NCBI GenBank assembly: GCA_021295715.1 | Contig: JAGWBV010000009.1 | Location: forward strand, 1 to 56,890 | Direction: 5' to 3' | Length of the DNA stretch: 56,890 nt | From: Candidatus Poribacteria bacterium | Lineage (GTDB): Bacteria > Poribacteria > WGA-4E > WGA-3G | Part shown: piece by piece, positions 42,149 to 50,670 of the stretch | How positions within the stretch are numbered: position 1 is the stretch's first letter | Layout of the letters: the number at the start of each line of letters is the position of its first letter | The notes under the pieces: model-generated | Told to the model about the DNA's origin: nothing | What the model saw: the letters and a program-made list of their open reading frames with translations, nothing else | Databases searched by the model: none | Translations under genes and position numbers: made by a program

Positions 42149-42730
42149 TTAAATTTCATTATTTTCCCAGAGGGGACGCAACAATGTTTGTAGACGTTTT
42201 ACTGCACGGTGAAGGTGAATCTTTACGGTTCCTTCCGCCATATCCAGCGTTTCAGCGACTTCTTTAAGTTGTAAACCTTCATATCGACTTAACATAAAGA
42301 CGGCTTTCTGTTTCGGGGAGAGCTGATCGACCGCCTCACGGATGATACGTCCGCGTTCCTGCTCTTCTACTTGCTGGACAGGGTCGCTGTGCAGATCGGT
42401 GGCAACGAGGTTCGCTTCAGGGATTTCCATATCCTCCAAGGCATAGACAGGATGCCGCCCTTTCGTGCGGTGATAATCAATAGCGAGATTGGACGCGATT
42501 TTATAGAGCCAGGTTGAAAACTTGGCTTTCGGTTGCCAATTGTCAAGGGCGCGGTATGCCTTAAAAAAAACTTCGATGGTGATATCCTCGGCATCCTCAT
42601 AATTTCTGACAGAGCGCAGAAGGTACGAGAAAATCTTGGCTTTGTAGCGTTTCATCAACTCATCAAAAGCGTTTTGGCGACCGGATTGAAACTGGGCAAC
42701 TAACATTTCATCGTCAATCAATTTGTCCAT
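42149..42730 (-). CDS. ECF sigma factor
   Basis: This 193-residue group IV sigma factor has region 2 (FDELMKRYKAKIFSYLLR, then EDAEDITIEVFFKAYRAL, then FSTWLYKIASNLAIDYHR) and region 4 (LSPKQKAVFMLSRYEGLQLKEVAETLDMAEGTVKIHLHRAVKRL). Such factors direct RNA polymerase to stress genes and are held by the anti-sigma factor encoded just downstream. I chose ATG 42730; ATG 42748 is in frame. A housekeeping-type promoter lies about 100 bases upstream. Confidence 0.9.
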   Translation of the reverse strand: MDKLIDDEMLVAQFQSGRQNAFDELMKRYKAKIFSYLLRSVRNYEDAEDITIEVFFKAYRALDNWQPKAKFSTWLYKIASNLAIDYHRTKGRHPVYALEDMEIPEANLVATDLHSDPVQQVEEQERGRIIREAVDQLSPKQKAVFMLSRYEGLQLKEVAETLDMAEGTVKIHLHRAVKRLQTLLRPLWENNEI

Positions 42731-42826
42731 AATTCCCGCTATAAACATGCCGCCCGCTGGGGCTAAAATGCGCCCAAATCTACATCTCTATTCTCTCTGA
42801 CTTCTTAAACGGAAGCGGTTTAAATA

Positions 42827-42855
42827 AGTTTACAAAATTTATGATCGATTGTCAA
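42827..42855 (-). promoter_or_regulatory. Promoter of the ECF sigma operon
   Basis: Minus strand: TTGACA (42850-42855), a 17-base spacer and TAAACT (42827-42832). The perfect -35 points to the housekeeping sigma factor rather than ECF autoregulation. Confidence 0.55.
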
Positions 42856-42902
42856 GAATCTTATTCTGCTACAGAGCCATTCAGTTTTATCGAGAAAAGG
42901 TA

Positions 42903-42931
42903 TTGACTCTTTTTGTAGATTTTGCGATACT
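42903..42931 (+). promoter_or_regulatory. Candidate promoter of the DUF3500 gene
   Basis: TTGACT (42903-42908), a 17-base spacer and GATACT (42926-42931), with the start at 43066. Confidence 0.45.
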
Positions 42932-43033
42932 ATTTACAGTTGACGTTATGACTGTTACAATCTTTGGCGAAAGCGCGTAAGTGCAATCAACGGGCGCGCT
43001 GGGTCTACGAGAAGGCATGTCAAATCCTGAACT

Positions 43034-43065
43034 CATCTGACCGAACCGGAAGGAAAAATTAAAAA
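43034..43065 (+). repeat. 5'-leader repeat family A, plus-strand copy before DUF3500
   Basis: CTGACCGAACCGGAAGGAAA followed by AATTAAAAA runs straight into the ATG. It is the same 3' segment as in the minus-strand copies and again in sense orientation to its gene. Confidence 0.7.
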
Positions 43066-44097
43066 ATGGCACACACACATACCGATCCCGAACATAAGCC
43101 TTTGTTTATTCCCGCTTCGGCGACAGCGGAACAGATGGCACAAGCAGCAGGCAACTTTTTGGATACACTAACGCCTGCACTCCGTCAAAAGACAGCACTT
43201 CCATTTGATGGGAATGAACGACTCCGGTGGCACTACATTCCGATCGAAATGTGGGAACGGGAAGGCGTTTCTCTCAATGAACTCAATACAAAGCAGCAGG
43301 AAGCGGCGTTCGCTCTCATGCAAAGCGGCTTGAGTGTGAAGGGTTACCAGAAAGCCCGTGCAATTATTAATTTGGAAACAACGCTTGGCGAGATTGAAAA
43401 AGCCGCTGGCGAGGCACGATTGGTCCGAGATCCTGGACTCTATTTTTTCACCGTTTTCGGCGATCCGACCGGTAATGGCGCATGGGGATGGCGTGCTGAG
43501 GGGCACCATGTCTCACTCAATTTTACCGTTGTCAATCGTGAACTTATTTCGCCGAATCCGTCTTTCTTCGGCTCGAATCCGGCAGAGGTACCCCAAGGTG
43601 ACAAAAAGGGATTAAGAGTACTTTCCGCCGAGGAAGATATGGCGCGCCAACTCCTTACAAGCCTGAATGATACACAGAAGGGGCAAACAATCATCAACGC
43701 AGATGCACCCTCCGATATTTTGACCCGTGACGTGCCTAAAGTTGAGTTTGAGGCTGTTGAGGGATTAGCCGCAGAATCTATGGAAACATCCCAGCGCGAA
43801 CTCCTGATGAACCTCGTCCATGAATACATCGACAGACTCCCTGATGAAGTCGCGCACATCGAACTCCGAAAATTACGCGAGGGGAGTGTTAACGATATCC
43901 ATTTCGCTTGGGCGGGAGGAGAGTCTCCGAAGACACCACACTACTATAGGCTACACGGTCCATTCTTCTTTGTAGAGTATGACAATACGCAGAACAATGC
44001 GAACCACATCCATTCCGTGTGGCGGCACATCGCAGACGATTTTGGTGTGGATCTGTTGCGGTTACACTATCACAAATCCGACCATCACGATCATTAG
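43066..44097 (+). CDS. DUF3500 family protein
   Basis: The 343-residue protein carries conserved DUF3500 features: LPFDGNERLRWHYIPIEMW, then GVSLNELNTKQQEAAFALM, DPGLYFFTVFGDP, WGWRAEGHHVSLNFTVV and FFGSNPAEV, and near the end GPFFFVEYDNTQNNANHIHSVWR. No signal peptide is visible. The His-rich C-terminal region (DLLRLHYHKSDHHDH) suggests metal binding, but the activity of the family is not known to me. The start carries the family A ribosome-binding site. Confidence 0.88.
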   Translation: MAHTHTDPEHKPLFIPASATAEQMAQAAGNFLDTLTPALRQKTALPFDGNERLRWHYIPIEMWEREGVSLNELNTKQQEAAFALMQSGLSVKGYQKARAIINLETTLGEIEKAAGEARLVRDPGLYFFTVFGDPTGNGAWGWRAEGHHVSLNFTVVNRELISPNPSFFGSNPAEVPQGDKKGLRVLSAEEDMARQLLTSLNDTQKGQTIINADAPSDILTRDVPKVEFEAVEGLAAESMETSQRELLMNLVHEYIDRLPDEVAHIELRKLREGSVNDIHFAWAGGESPKTPHYYRLHGPFFFVEYDNTQNNANHIHSVWRHIADDFGVDLLRLHYHKSDHHDH

Positions 44098-44226
44098 AGA
44101 TCGGCTATCGGCAGTCGGTGAAATGGCAGTCAGCCGTCAGGTCGGTTTTTCTGCGAAAAACCTCTCAGCAGTCGGTAAGAAAAGAGGGCGTTTTGTAACG
44201 CTTGCGTCTTTGCTGACTGCTGCTTG
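44098..44226. repeat. Intergenic repeat family B (copy)
   Basis: The arms contain ATCGGCTATCGGCAGTCGG and TTGCTGACTGCTGCTTGC. The inner hairpin GGTTTTTC-TGC-GAAAAACC lies at 44144-44162. It sits between convergent genes. Confidence 0.75.
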
Positions 44227-45072
44227 CTAATTGTGAATCGCCTTGAGCTGCCCCCATGTTGTGGCTAACTTGTTGGCGGGTTCAACGGCAAGTTGTTCAT
44301 CGGTAAGGACGACCAAACCCGTATGCTCCGAGTTCTTTCCGAAGACAATAGAATGGGTATACCACCCACTCCATCCCTTCTGTCCCTCTTGTCCTGCTTC
44401 TCTATCCCCATCATTCACGCAGATACCGAGTCCGAATTCAAAGCCTTCGCTGAATTTCTTACCTTTTACCTGCAGCTCCTCGGCTGTGAATCTAATTTCG
44501 TAGTAAGTTTCCTTTTCATCCTCGTTTCGGACAACCGCGATATCTTCGTCTGGGACGATACCTGCACCGCCGGGATTCTCATTGAGTGCATTTTGGATAA
44601 TGTTTTCCGCTTTATCATCTAAGCCGACATTGTAGAGAAACATCTGCTGTCCAGCGGTTCGTTTGCCACTCATTTCAAAGGCAAGTTGCGCACCATCACC
44701 GTTCCACGCGGCGGCAGCAGCGTGTTCGTGTTCGTCATCATCAACGGCGATCGCGAGATAAATTGCCTCGGGTTTCCAGAGAATCGCGAAACAGGTTTGA
44801 TGGTCATCGGGTCCTTTCCACTTTCCACCATTGTGCTCTTCAAACACATTTCCAGAGTATTCGACACCACAGAAAATAGTTCCATCGGTCCCTTTAACTG
44901 TTTCAAAGACCCCTTCCCAATACTCGCTGAAATCACCTATCTTAATGTCAACACCCGGTGGGATTGTAAACGCATTGTAAACGTCATGAGTTTTACTACG
45001 CCACTGCGCGTATGTTATCGTGTTTGAGATTAAAATGAGTAGAGCCGTTGCGATTAAAATATACTTTTTCAT
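44227..45072 (-). CDS. Secreted CBM9-like protein with C-terminal TTWG tag
   Basis: The 281-residue protein has a signal peptide (KKYILIATALLILISNTITYAQ) and a beta-sandwich resembling family 9 carbohydrate-binding/DOMON-type domains (CFAILWKPEAIYLAIAVDDDEHEH, then WNGDGAQLAFEM, then YYEIRFTAEEL, then GFELGLG-like GFEFGLGICVND). Its last 17 residues, with NKLATTWGQLK, match the end of the unrelated secreted protein at 54358. That suggests a shared C-terminal sorting or processing tag. The ligand is unknown. Confidence 0.78.
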   Translation of the reverse strand: MKKYILIATALLILISNTITYAQWRSKTHDVYNAFTIPPGVDIKIGDFSEYWEGVFETVKGTDGTIFCGVEYSGNVFEEHNGGKWKGPDDHQTCFAILWKPEAIYLAIAVDDDEHEHAAAAAWNGDGAQLAFEMSGKRTAGQQMFLYNVGLDDKAENIIQNALNENPGGAGIVPDEDIAVVRNEDEKETYYEIRFTAEELQVKGKKFSEGFEFGLGICVNDGDREAGQEGQKGWSGWYTHSIVFGKNSEHTGLVVLTDEQLAVEPANKLATTWGQLKAIHN

Positions 45073-45086
45073 TTTCTTGCTCCTGA

Positions 45087-46661
45087 TTACCGATTACCAA
45101 TAATTTTATCAGTATCATCGTCGCCAAAACAGAAAATATATCGGTCGCTTGAGCCGATGTAAAGCGAGCCGTTGGCAACTGCAGGGGACGAATACAGCTC
45201 TATGTTTCTATTAATTATTCCCGTATCAAATTCCCACTGCACCTTTCCATTGTCAGTGGAAAGCGCGTAGATGTATCCGTTTTTCGTTGCCGCATAGATA
45301 GTATCCATCGTTACAGCCGGTGAGGAAACAACGGGTCCACTGAGGTTAGTTTTCCAGTTGAGTTGTCCATCTGTTGACTGGAGAGAATAGACATACCCAT
45401 CACGCGAACCGAAGAAGATGTAACCGTTCTGAACGGAAATAGCCGTTAGGACGGCATCTTCTGCTTCATGTTCCCATACGATGTCGCCAGTTTCTGTGTC
45501 GAGAGCAACAACTTTACCTGCGGGTATCGGATCACTATCCGAAAAGTTACCCCTTCCAAGCCCAAAAAAGACTATATCTTCATCTGCACTGGGACTTCCC
45601 CACACAGGATACGGCATCTGTTTTGACCATATCTCAGCCCCTGTTTGCGCATCAACAGCATAAATCTTATAATCCCCATAGCCTGTGCCGAAGTAAACCT
45701 TGTCCTTATGCAAAACAGGCGACATATCGGCGTGAACGGCTGGATAGTGCCAAATTTGTTCTCCCTCTAATGCATCAATACAGTAGACCCCATCAGCACC
45801 TGCTGTAAAATAGAGTTTCCCCTGACTGATGAATGGCGTTGATTCAACGTGACTCGTTGTTTGGAACGACCAGATAAGTTCACCCGTGCGGGCATCAAGA
45901 CATCGGAGGTGACAATCGCTGTCGTGGTGATACCCCTCACCGATGTAAACCCTACCACCAGCGACTGCAGGCGATGAAAATATTGGGGTCGGAGAAGTAT
46001 ACCGCCAAAGAATCTTCTGCGATTCTGTATCAATACAGTAAGTCGCGCCGCCTAACGAAAAAATTGAGCCGTGCGCGGAACCGATATAGAGTCGGTTGCC
46101 AACAACCGCTGGAGATGAGGAGAAGTCAACCGCCATCGGCTCTTCATCTTTGAAAACCCATGCGGGGGTTCCGATCGTTGGTCCTGAGAGGGTATCCACA
46201 TGCCCAGTTCGGCTTTTTCCACCTCGGAAACTTGACCAAGACCTGTTCGCCTGTGTGTTCCCTATTTCCGTTCTGTGCACCTTTGCTTCAGGGGATGATG
46301 CGATTGGAACTAAGGTCATCCGAACGAATGTATAGGATCCCCAACCAAATCCAACGAGGAAAATTATACTTAGAACAGAGGCGGTGACTTTATGGGCAGT
46401 TGCAAAGTCCCGGAATTTATAGAAAAGCATTTTGGTCGTGTCACGTGCGAACACAAGTCCAGTGATAAGTGCAACACCAACAAAAGCAAGGATCTGCGGG
46501 ACGATGCTTAGCAGTGCTGTGAGCGGTCCCAGCAGCTGCGGAATGACTGCGTGTGCAGGTTTTGCAGAGGTATCTAAGAAAATAAAGAGGAGACCCAGTA
46601 GAATGGCTATCGGAAACCGATGGCTATTCTTTATTCTCTGTTTCAATTTCGCTTTTCTCAT
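45087..46661 (-). CDS. PQQ-like beta-propeller membrane-anchored protein
   Basis: The 524-residue protein has two N-terminal membrane segments (about 15-35 and 50-70) and then a seven- to eight-bladed propeller of PQQ-enzyme type repeats with the AxGWDAxTG-like pattern. Examples are RLYIGSAHGSIFSL, VYIGEGYHHDSDCHLRCLDARTGELIWSFQT, VYAVDAQTGAEIW-like segments and YIYALSTDNGKVQWEFDT. PQQ-binding residues of dehydrogenases are not evident, so a BamB-like or structural role is possible. It precedes the CBM9-like gene by 14 bases on the same strand. Confidence 0.82.
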   Translation of the reverse strand: MRKAKLKQRIKNSHRFPIAILLGLLFIFLDTSAKPAHAVIPQLLGPLTALLSIVPQILAFVGVALITGLVFARDTTKMLFYKFRDFATAHKVTASVLSIIFLVGFGWGSYTFVRMTLVPIASSPEAKVHRTEIGNTQANRSWSSFRGGKSRTGHVDTLSGPTIGTPAWVFKDEEPMAVDFSSSPAVVGNRLYIGSAHGSIFSLGGATYCIDTESQKILWRYTSPTPIFSSPAVAGGRVYIGEGYHHDSDCHLRCLDARTGELIWSFQTTSHVESTPFISQGKLYFTAGADGVYCIDALEGEQIWHYPAVHADMSPVLHKDKVYFGTGYGDYKIYAVDAQTGAEIWSKQMPYPVWGSPSADEDIVFFGLGRGNFSDSDPIPAGKVVALDTETGDIVWEHEAEDAVLTAISVQNGYIFFGSRDGYVYSLQSTDGQLNWKTNLSGPVVSSPAVTMDTIYAATKNGYIYALSTDNGKVQWEFDTGIINRNIELYSSPAVANGSLYIGSSDRYIFCFGDDDTDKIIGNR

Positions 46662-46675
46662 TTGATTTCCCCCCG

Positions 46676-47860
46676 CTATTCGGATTCTTCCAAAAATCGG
46701 ACAGCGAAATGCACCAAATTCTCAAGCATTCGACGGTTCTTAGAGACCTGCGACCCGCTCTGGTTGCGGAGGTTCGTAACGAGATACATCCCTTTGCCGT
46801 GTTTCAACTTAGCGACGACGATCTCTTTACCGGCATTAGTTGTCGCGAGGATCTCATATTTTTCGTTCCATCCCCTCCATGAATCATCAAGTGAAAGTTG
46901 CCCTGATCGGATACGGTTCGGTGACTTAAAGAGTTCACCAGCGTAGCGGGTGGTTTGAAAATCGTTCCGAGATGGGCTTTCCACGCCCGTAAGCGGTTCG
47001 GGTAGCCAACCACTACCGCAGGGACGTTCCTTATCACTATCCTGTCCAGAGGCGATAACAATACCCCCGTTTTTCACGAATTCCTTAATCCGATTCTCCT
47101 GTTTCTTGTTAAGCCGGTATCTCCCTTCGGAAAGTGAGCGGAATCCGATCCATAGAATGTCTGCTTCGCTGAGGGTCGGTAGATTCCGGTCAGTCGTCGC
47201 ATGATAAGCGAGATCGAAGTCTGCTACTGCATCAAGTTCACCGATCGCGCGAGGTTCTGCGTCATATCTATCCGTTTTGAGTAGCAGGAGTTCCAACGCG
47301 TCGCCACTGAGTAAGTTACGCAATTCTTCTTGAAAATCGGATGTTGAATCTCGCTTTGAGACCTTGTCTCTGTTGAGGTATTTCTCAAAGTGCGTAAAGA
47401 GCCACCAGCCCCACTCTGTGCGTTCCTTGTTCTTCGTCGTGACCTGGGTTTGGAACCATCTTCCTCTTGTATGTGCGAGACTATCAATACGTCCACCCTT
47501 TTTCAGGTAAAAGACAATAATCGGTTCGTCTGCTTTCAGGAAATGGATAATCTCGTCTCTGTGGTCTGCCTCTCCCTTGTAGACATCGAACCGAATCCGA
47601 ATCTCCTGAAATTCGCTCGTGCCTTTAAGGTTTTCTTCGACCTTAACCTTCGCAGTTTTTCGTTCGACGTTAACCTCCGAGACCGTCCCGAATACGACAT
47701 TGGTGCTTTCCGCAACGATTTGCCTGATGGTGTACCGTTTTGCGATGTAACCTTCTACTGGTGCCTGTATCAGCATGAGGAAAGTCACAACAAGCAAACT
47801 GGAAAGGTAACCAAATTTCTGGATGGTGTTTAATTTAAAGATAGAATGGGGTGTTCTCAT
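46676..47860 (-). CDS. Hypothetical secreted protein with a glutamine-amidotransferase-like C-terminal part
   Basis: The 394-residue protein has a signal segment (FGYLSSLLVVTFLMLIQAPVEG) and a beta-rich part with NVVFGTVSEVNVERKTAKVKVEENLKG. A C-terminal region follows with EADILWIGFRSLSEG, VKNGGIVIASGQD and HGKGMYLVTNL, the pattern of ThuA/DUF4159-type class I amidotransferase folds used as binding domains. I do not assign a function. It lies immediately upstream of the PQQ-propeller gene and probably shares its transcript. Confidence 0.7.
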   Translation of the reverse strand: MRTPHSIFKLNTIQKFGYLSSLLVVTFLMLIQAPVEGYIAKRYTIRQIVAESTNVVFGTVSEVNVERKTAKVKVEENLKGTSEFQEIRIRFDVYKGEADHRDEIIHFLKADEPIIVFYLKKGGRIDSLAHTRGRWFQTQVTTKNKERTEWGWWLFTHFEKYLNRDKVSKRDSTSDFQEELRNLLSGDALELLLLKTDRYDAEPRAIGELDAVADFDLAYHATTDRNLPTLSEADILWIGFRSLSEGRYRLNKKQENRIKEFVKNGGIVIASGQDSDKERPCGSGWLPEPLTGVESPSRNDFQTTRYAGELFKSPNRIRSGQLSLDDSWRGWNEKYEILATTNAGKEIVVAKLKHGKGMYLVTNLRNQSGSQVSKNRRMLENLVHFAVRFLEESE

Positions 47861-47885
47861 TTTTTAATTTCTCCTTGCGGTAAAG
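47861..47885 (-). repeat. Short 5'-leader repeat family A remnant
   Basis: The minus strand has TACCGCAAGGAGAAATTAAA running into the ATG at 47860, the common 3' end of family A with an AAGGAG ribosome-binding site. Confidence 0.5.
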
Positions 47886-47962
47886 AATCGCTTTTCTCCA
47901 TATTTTCCTGGGATACGCGTATCCCAAAGAAAATCGGCGTTACAAACCCCTCCCACGAAAGT

Positions 47963-48283
47963 TCATTCCGTTTTGACAGCCGTTCCAGTCGCTGTCACCA
48001 TTAGCATACCGTTATTGGCACCAAGAACCTGGTAATCAATGTCAATACCGACGACAGCATCAGCACCTTTGCGCTGTGCTTCTGCTTCCAATTCTTGGAG
48101 AGCGGTTTCACGGGCTTCCCCGAATTTACTTTCATAGGCTCCTGAACGGCCACCGACAAAGTCTGTGATACTTGCCAGAAAGTCGCTAAAAACGTTTGCC
48201 CCCATGATAGCTTCACCCGTAACAAGTCCGAGATATTGTCGAATCTGCCTGCCTTCAATGGTGTTTGTGGTTGTCGTAATCAT
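47963..48283 (-). CDS. YbjQ/UPF0145 family protein
   Basis: The 106-residue protein has the YbjQ fold: [21 protein letters not shown], the middle [47 protein letters not shown] and DIDYQVL, then [11 protein letters not shown]. The family is implicated in metal or pentameric-ring assembly, with no established biochemical role. I chose ATG 48283 instead of an upstream in-frame codon because the family begins here. It overlaps the upstream enzyme stop by one base (TAATG), so translational coupling is likely. Confidence 0.88.
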   Translation of the reverse strand: MITTTTNTIEGRQIRQYLGLVTGEAIMGANVFSDFLASITDFVGGRSGAYESKFGEARETALQELEAEAQRKGADAVVGIDIDYQVLGANNGMLMVTATGTAVKTE

Positions 48284-49407
48284 TACTGCGATTTTCCTCT
48301 CGCTGCGATGTTCCACACAGATTCGACAATCCCGTTGCGGATGCCGTAATATCTGTCGTGGAGATTCACCGTTGTGCAGCAATGTGATGGTAAAATTTCA
48401 AGTTTATCCCCCGGGGTGAGGGAAACATTGGTATCGGACCCCTGCCCAACAGTTTTTAAAGTGCCGTGTTCTTCAGAGAGTCCTGTCATCTCTACGCCTG
48501 TTATACCGATCGGTTGCGGAACCCCGAACTCTTTTGCAAGCACTTTCAAGCCTGTATCTACTATGATTCGATGTGGGTCTGGACAACTCACAACTGTTGC
48601 CAATACAGACAACGAACAGTCGAATTGATCTCCGACACCTTCTACGTTTCGGTAGGTGGAATCCATGAAGATGTAAGAACCCGCTTGGACCTCTGTCATC
48701 TCTGGGATACTTCCCGTGATGTTAAAGGTCCCGGTGCCACCACCACTCATGATGGAAACCTCAACACCATGCTTTTCGAGGTAGTGTTTCGCGTCAATCA
48801 GATGTTGCATGGCTTCCCGCACGTTTGCTTTTCGTTCCTTCAGGTCTGGCTTTGCAACGGTATGCCCCTCGTAACCCATTAACCCCTCAAACTTCAGGCT
48901 TGAACTTTGGCGAATCTGGTTTGCCAGTTCTAATGCCGGTTTACCTGATTCAACACCACATCGGTTCATGCCGACGTTCACTTCCACTAACATCCTGATG
49001 GTTACGCCTTTAGCGGCAGCCGCATCGGAGATGGCTTGCACGTTCTGAGGATTGTCGACAGCGACCATAATCTCTGAGTGCCGCGCGAGGTTGATGAGCC
49101 GAGCAATCTTATGTGAACCGACGATTTGGTTCGCGATTAGCACATCTCGAACGCCAGCGTGGATGACTGCTTCTGCCTCACCGAGTTTCGCACAGGTAAC
49201 GCCGATGGCACCCGCGGCAATCTGTTTGTGCGAGATAATAGGGGTTTTATGCGTCTTCACGTGAGGTCTCAGCATTGTGTTTACTGTGCTGAAGTAGTCC
49301 GCCATTGTCTGTATGTTGGCTTCCATTTTGTCCAGATCAATGAGCAACGCCGGCGTGTCTAATTCCGTTTTGTGCATGCCGATGAAAGGTTCAGTGTTGG
49401 TGTTCAT
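48283..49407 (-). CDS. D-threonine aldolase/D-serine dehydratase-like PLP enzyme
   Basis: This 374-residue fold-type III PLP enzyme has the PLP lysine in RPHVKTHK (Lys51). Other motifs are the [16 protein letters not shown] start, [30 protein letters not shown] and [10 protein letters not shown], and the C-terminal metal-site residues [12 protein letters not shown]. This is the DSD1 / D-threonine aldolase group, which also includes D-3-hydroxyaspartate enzymes. Substrate specificity cannot be assigned. The leader carries a complete family A repeat. Confidence 0.88.
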   Translation of the reverse strand: MNTNTEPFIGMHKTELDTPALLIDLDKMEANIQTMADYFSTVNTMLRPHVKTHKTPIISHKQIAAGAIGVTCAKLGEAEAVIHAGVRDVLIANQIVGSHKIARLINLARHSEIMVAVDNPQNVQAISDAAAAKGVTIRMLVEVNVGMNRCGVESGKPALELANQIRQSSSLKFEGLMGYEGHTVAKPDLKERKANVREAMQHLIDAKHYLEKHGVEVSIMSGGGTGTFNITGSIPEMTEVQAGSYIFMDSTYRNVEGVGDQFDCSLSVLATVVSCPDPHRIIVDTGLKVLAKEFGVPQPIGITGVEMTGLSEEHGTLKTVGQGSDTNVSLTPGDKLEILPSHCCTTVNLHDRYYGIRNGIVESVWNIAARGKSQ

Positions 49408-49500
49408 TTTTTAATTATTCCTTGCGGTTCGGTCAGGTGGGTTTGATGCATAAAGCGTCTTTCCGTATATCCGCCTGCGCCGGTGTTGCAGGCTGCTTTC
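49408..49500 (-). repeat. 5'-leader repeat family A upstream of the PLP enzyme gene
   Basis: Minus strand: GCCTGCAACACCGGCGCAGGC (perfect GCCTGC/GCAGGC stem), GGATATACGGAAAGACGC, a variable part, then CCACCTGACCGAACCGCAAG and an A/T-rich run to the ATG. It is the best preserved copy. Confidence 0.75.
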
Positions 49501-49562
49501 TTTTGCTAATTTTGACGAGGCAGATACCCCGCGCCTATTAATCCCAGACGTTATGCAGACTC

Positions 49563-50516
49563 TTAGAGTTGCTTAACAGGGTTTGACAGCGTGCCGAACC
49601 CATCAATTTCTATCTTGACAGTATCATCTGGAGCAAGCGGCAAGTCGTTCGGGACGATGATGCCCGTGCCTGTTGAAACGATAGTGCCAAACGGAATCGG
49701 GTTATCCCGCATCAGGAATTCGGTGAGTTCTTCAAACTTCCAATTGATTTGAGACGTGTTGACCTCACCTTGATAGATAGCGTCTCCATCACGAAGAACG
49801 GTGCACTGCATCTCAAGGTTATAGGGATCGTCCACTTCGGAGGGTGTTAGGAACATGGGACCGAGTGCACAGCATCCATAGAACACTTTGGATTGTGGGA
49901 GATAGAGCGGGTTATCGCGTTCAATGTCCCATGCGGATACGTCGTTACAGAGGGTATAACCGATGATTTCACCGTTGTTACCAAGCACATAGGCGAGTTC
50001 TGGTTCGGTTGCTGTCAAGGCAGAATCGCTTCGAATGCCGATAAAGCCGTTGGGTCCGACGCATCGCGTGGGGGTCGCTTTGAAGAATATTTCTGGACGG
50101 TCAGCGGAATAGACACGACTATAGATGTCCTGTTCACTGTCGTCATCACGCATGTCCGCACTCCGTTTGTAGGTTACCCCGCATCCCCACACTTCAGGCG
50201 AATCAATCGGGGATAGGAGATGTGGGACATTTTCATCAGGGGCGACATCTAATTTTTTGAGCGTGAGCCCTTCGGGTTCGGTCGGTTCGTTTCCTGCTTC
50301 TGGAAGTGCACGGAGTTGCATCGGTGGGGGTGTTGCCACTTTCTCTTGGATGTCGGCAAGTATGACACCAACGCTTATCTGTTCCCTGTCAGCAAGCTCT
50401 AACACCTCTAAGACACCGGGTGATTCCTCGCTCGTTACGTCTATCACTTCTTCATCACGGGTGACAATCCCAACTCGCTTGCCTAAGTTCGGTAGATGAA
50501 ATTGAATAAGTTTCAT
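49563..50516 (-). CDS. Fumarylacetoacetate hydrolase-family enzyme (2-keto-3-deoxy-acid dehydratase-like)
   Basis: The 317-residue product has the FAH C-terminal domain with metal ligands in TEPELAYVLG and the following LCNDVSAWDIERDNP. The LPQSKVFYGCCALGPMF and VSTGTGIIVPNDLPLAPDDTVKIEIDG segments are typical. The N-terminal domain resembles 2-dehydro-3-deoxy-D-arabinonate dehydratase-like enzymes. It probably acts on a sugar-acid intermediate. The SMP-30 lactonase-like gene elsewhere in the window could feed such a pathway, which is inference. Confidence 0.87.
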   Translation of the reverse strand: MKLIQFHLPNLGKRVGIVTRDEEVIDVTSEESPGVLEVLELADREQISVGVILADIQEKVATPPPMQLRALPEAGNEPTEPEGLTLKKLDVAPDENVPHLLSPIDSPEVWGCGVTYKRSADMRDDDSEQDIYSRVYSADRPEIFFKATPTRCVGPNGFIGIRSDSALTATEPELAYVLGNNGEIIGYTLCNDVSAWDIERDNPLYLPQSKVFYGCCALGPMFLTPSEVDDPYNLEMQCTVLRDGDAIYQGEVNTSQINWKFEELTEFLMRDNPIPFGTIVSTGTGIIVPNDLPLAPDDTVKIEIDGFGTLSNPVKQL

Positions 50517-50605
50517 TTTTTAATTTTACCTTGCGGTTCGGTCAGTAGGGTTAGATGGGGAACGCGCCCCTCCGTAGATCCGTCCTCCACTTCGTTACGG
50601 ACTAC
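50517..50605 (-). repeat. 5'-leader repeat family A upstream of the FAH gene
   Basis: Minus strand: GTCCGTAACGAAGTGGAGGAC (GTCC/GGAC stem), GGATCTACGGAGGG, a variable part, then CTGACCGAACCGCAAGGTAA and the ATG. The stem sequence differs from the copy at 49408 while the pairing is kept. Two more CCTTGCGG tails lie at 50640-50668. Confidence 0.75.
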
Positions 50606-50670
50606 GCACATCGGTTCATGATTCAAAGATTTTTAATTTTCCCTTGCGGATTTTTAATTTTACCTTGCGG

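Larger units (their letters stand above)
42731..43065. other. 335-base divergent spacer between the ECF sigma factor and DUF3500 genes
   Basis: The spacer holds a minus-strand promoter (42827-42855) for the sigma operon and a plus-strand promoter (42903-42931) for the DUF3500 gene. The 3' end of a family A leader (43034-43065) adjoins the DUF3500 start. I see no further gene. Confidence 0.5.
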
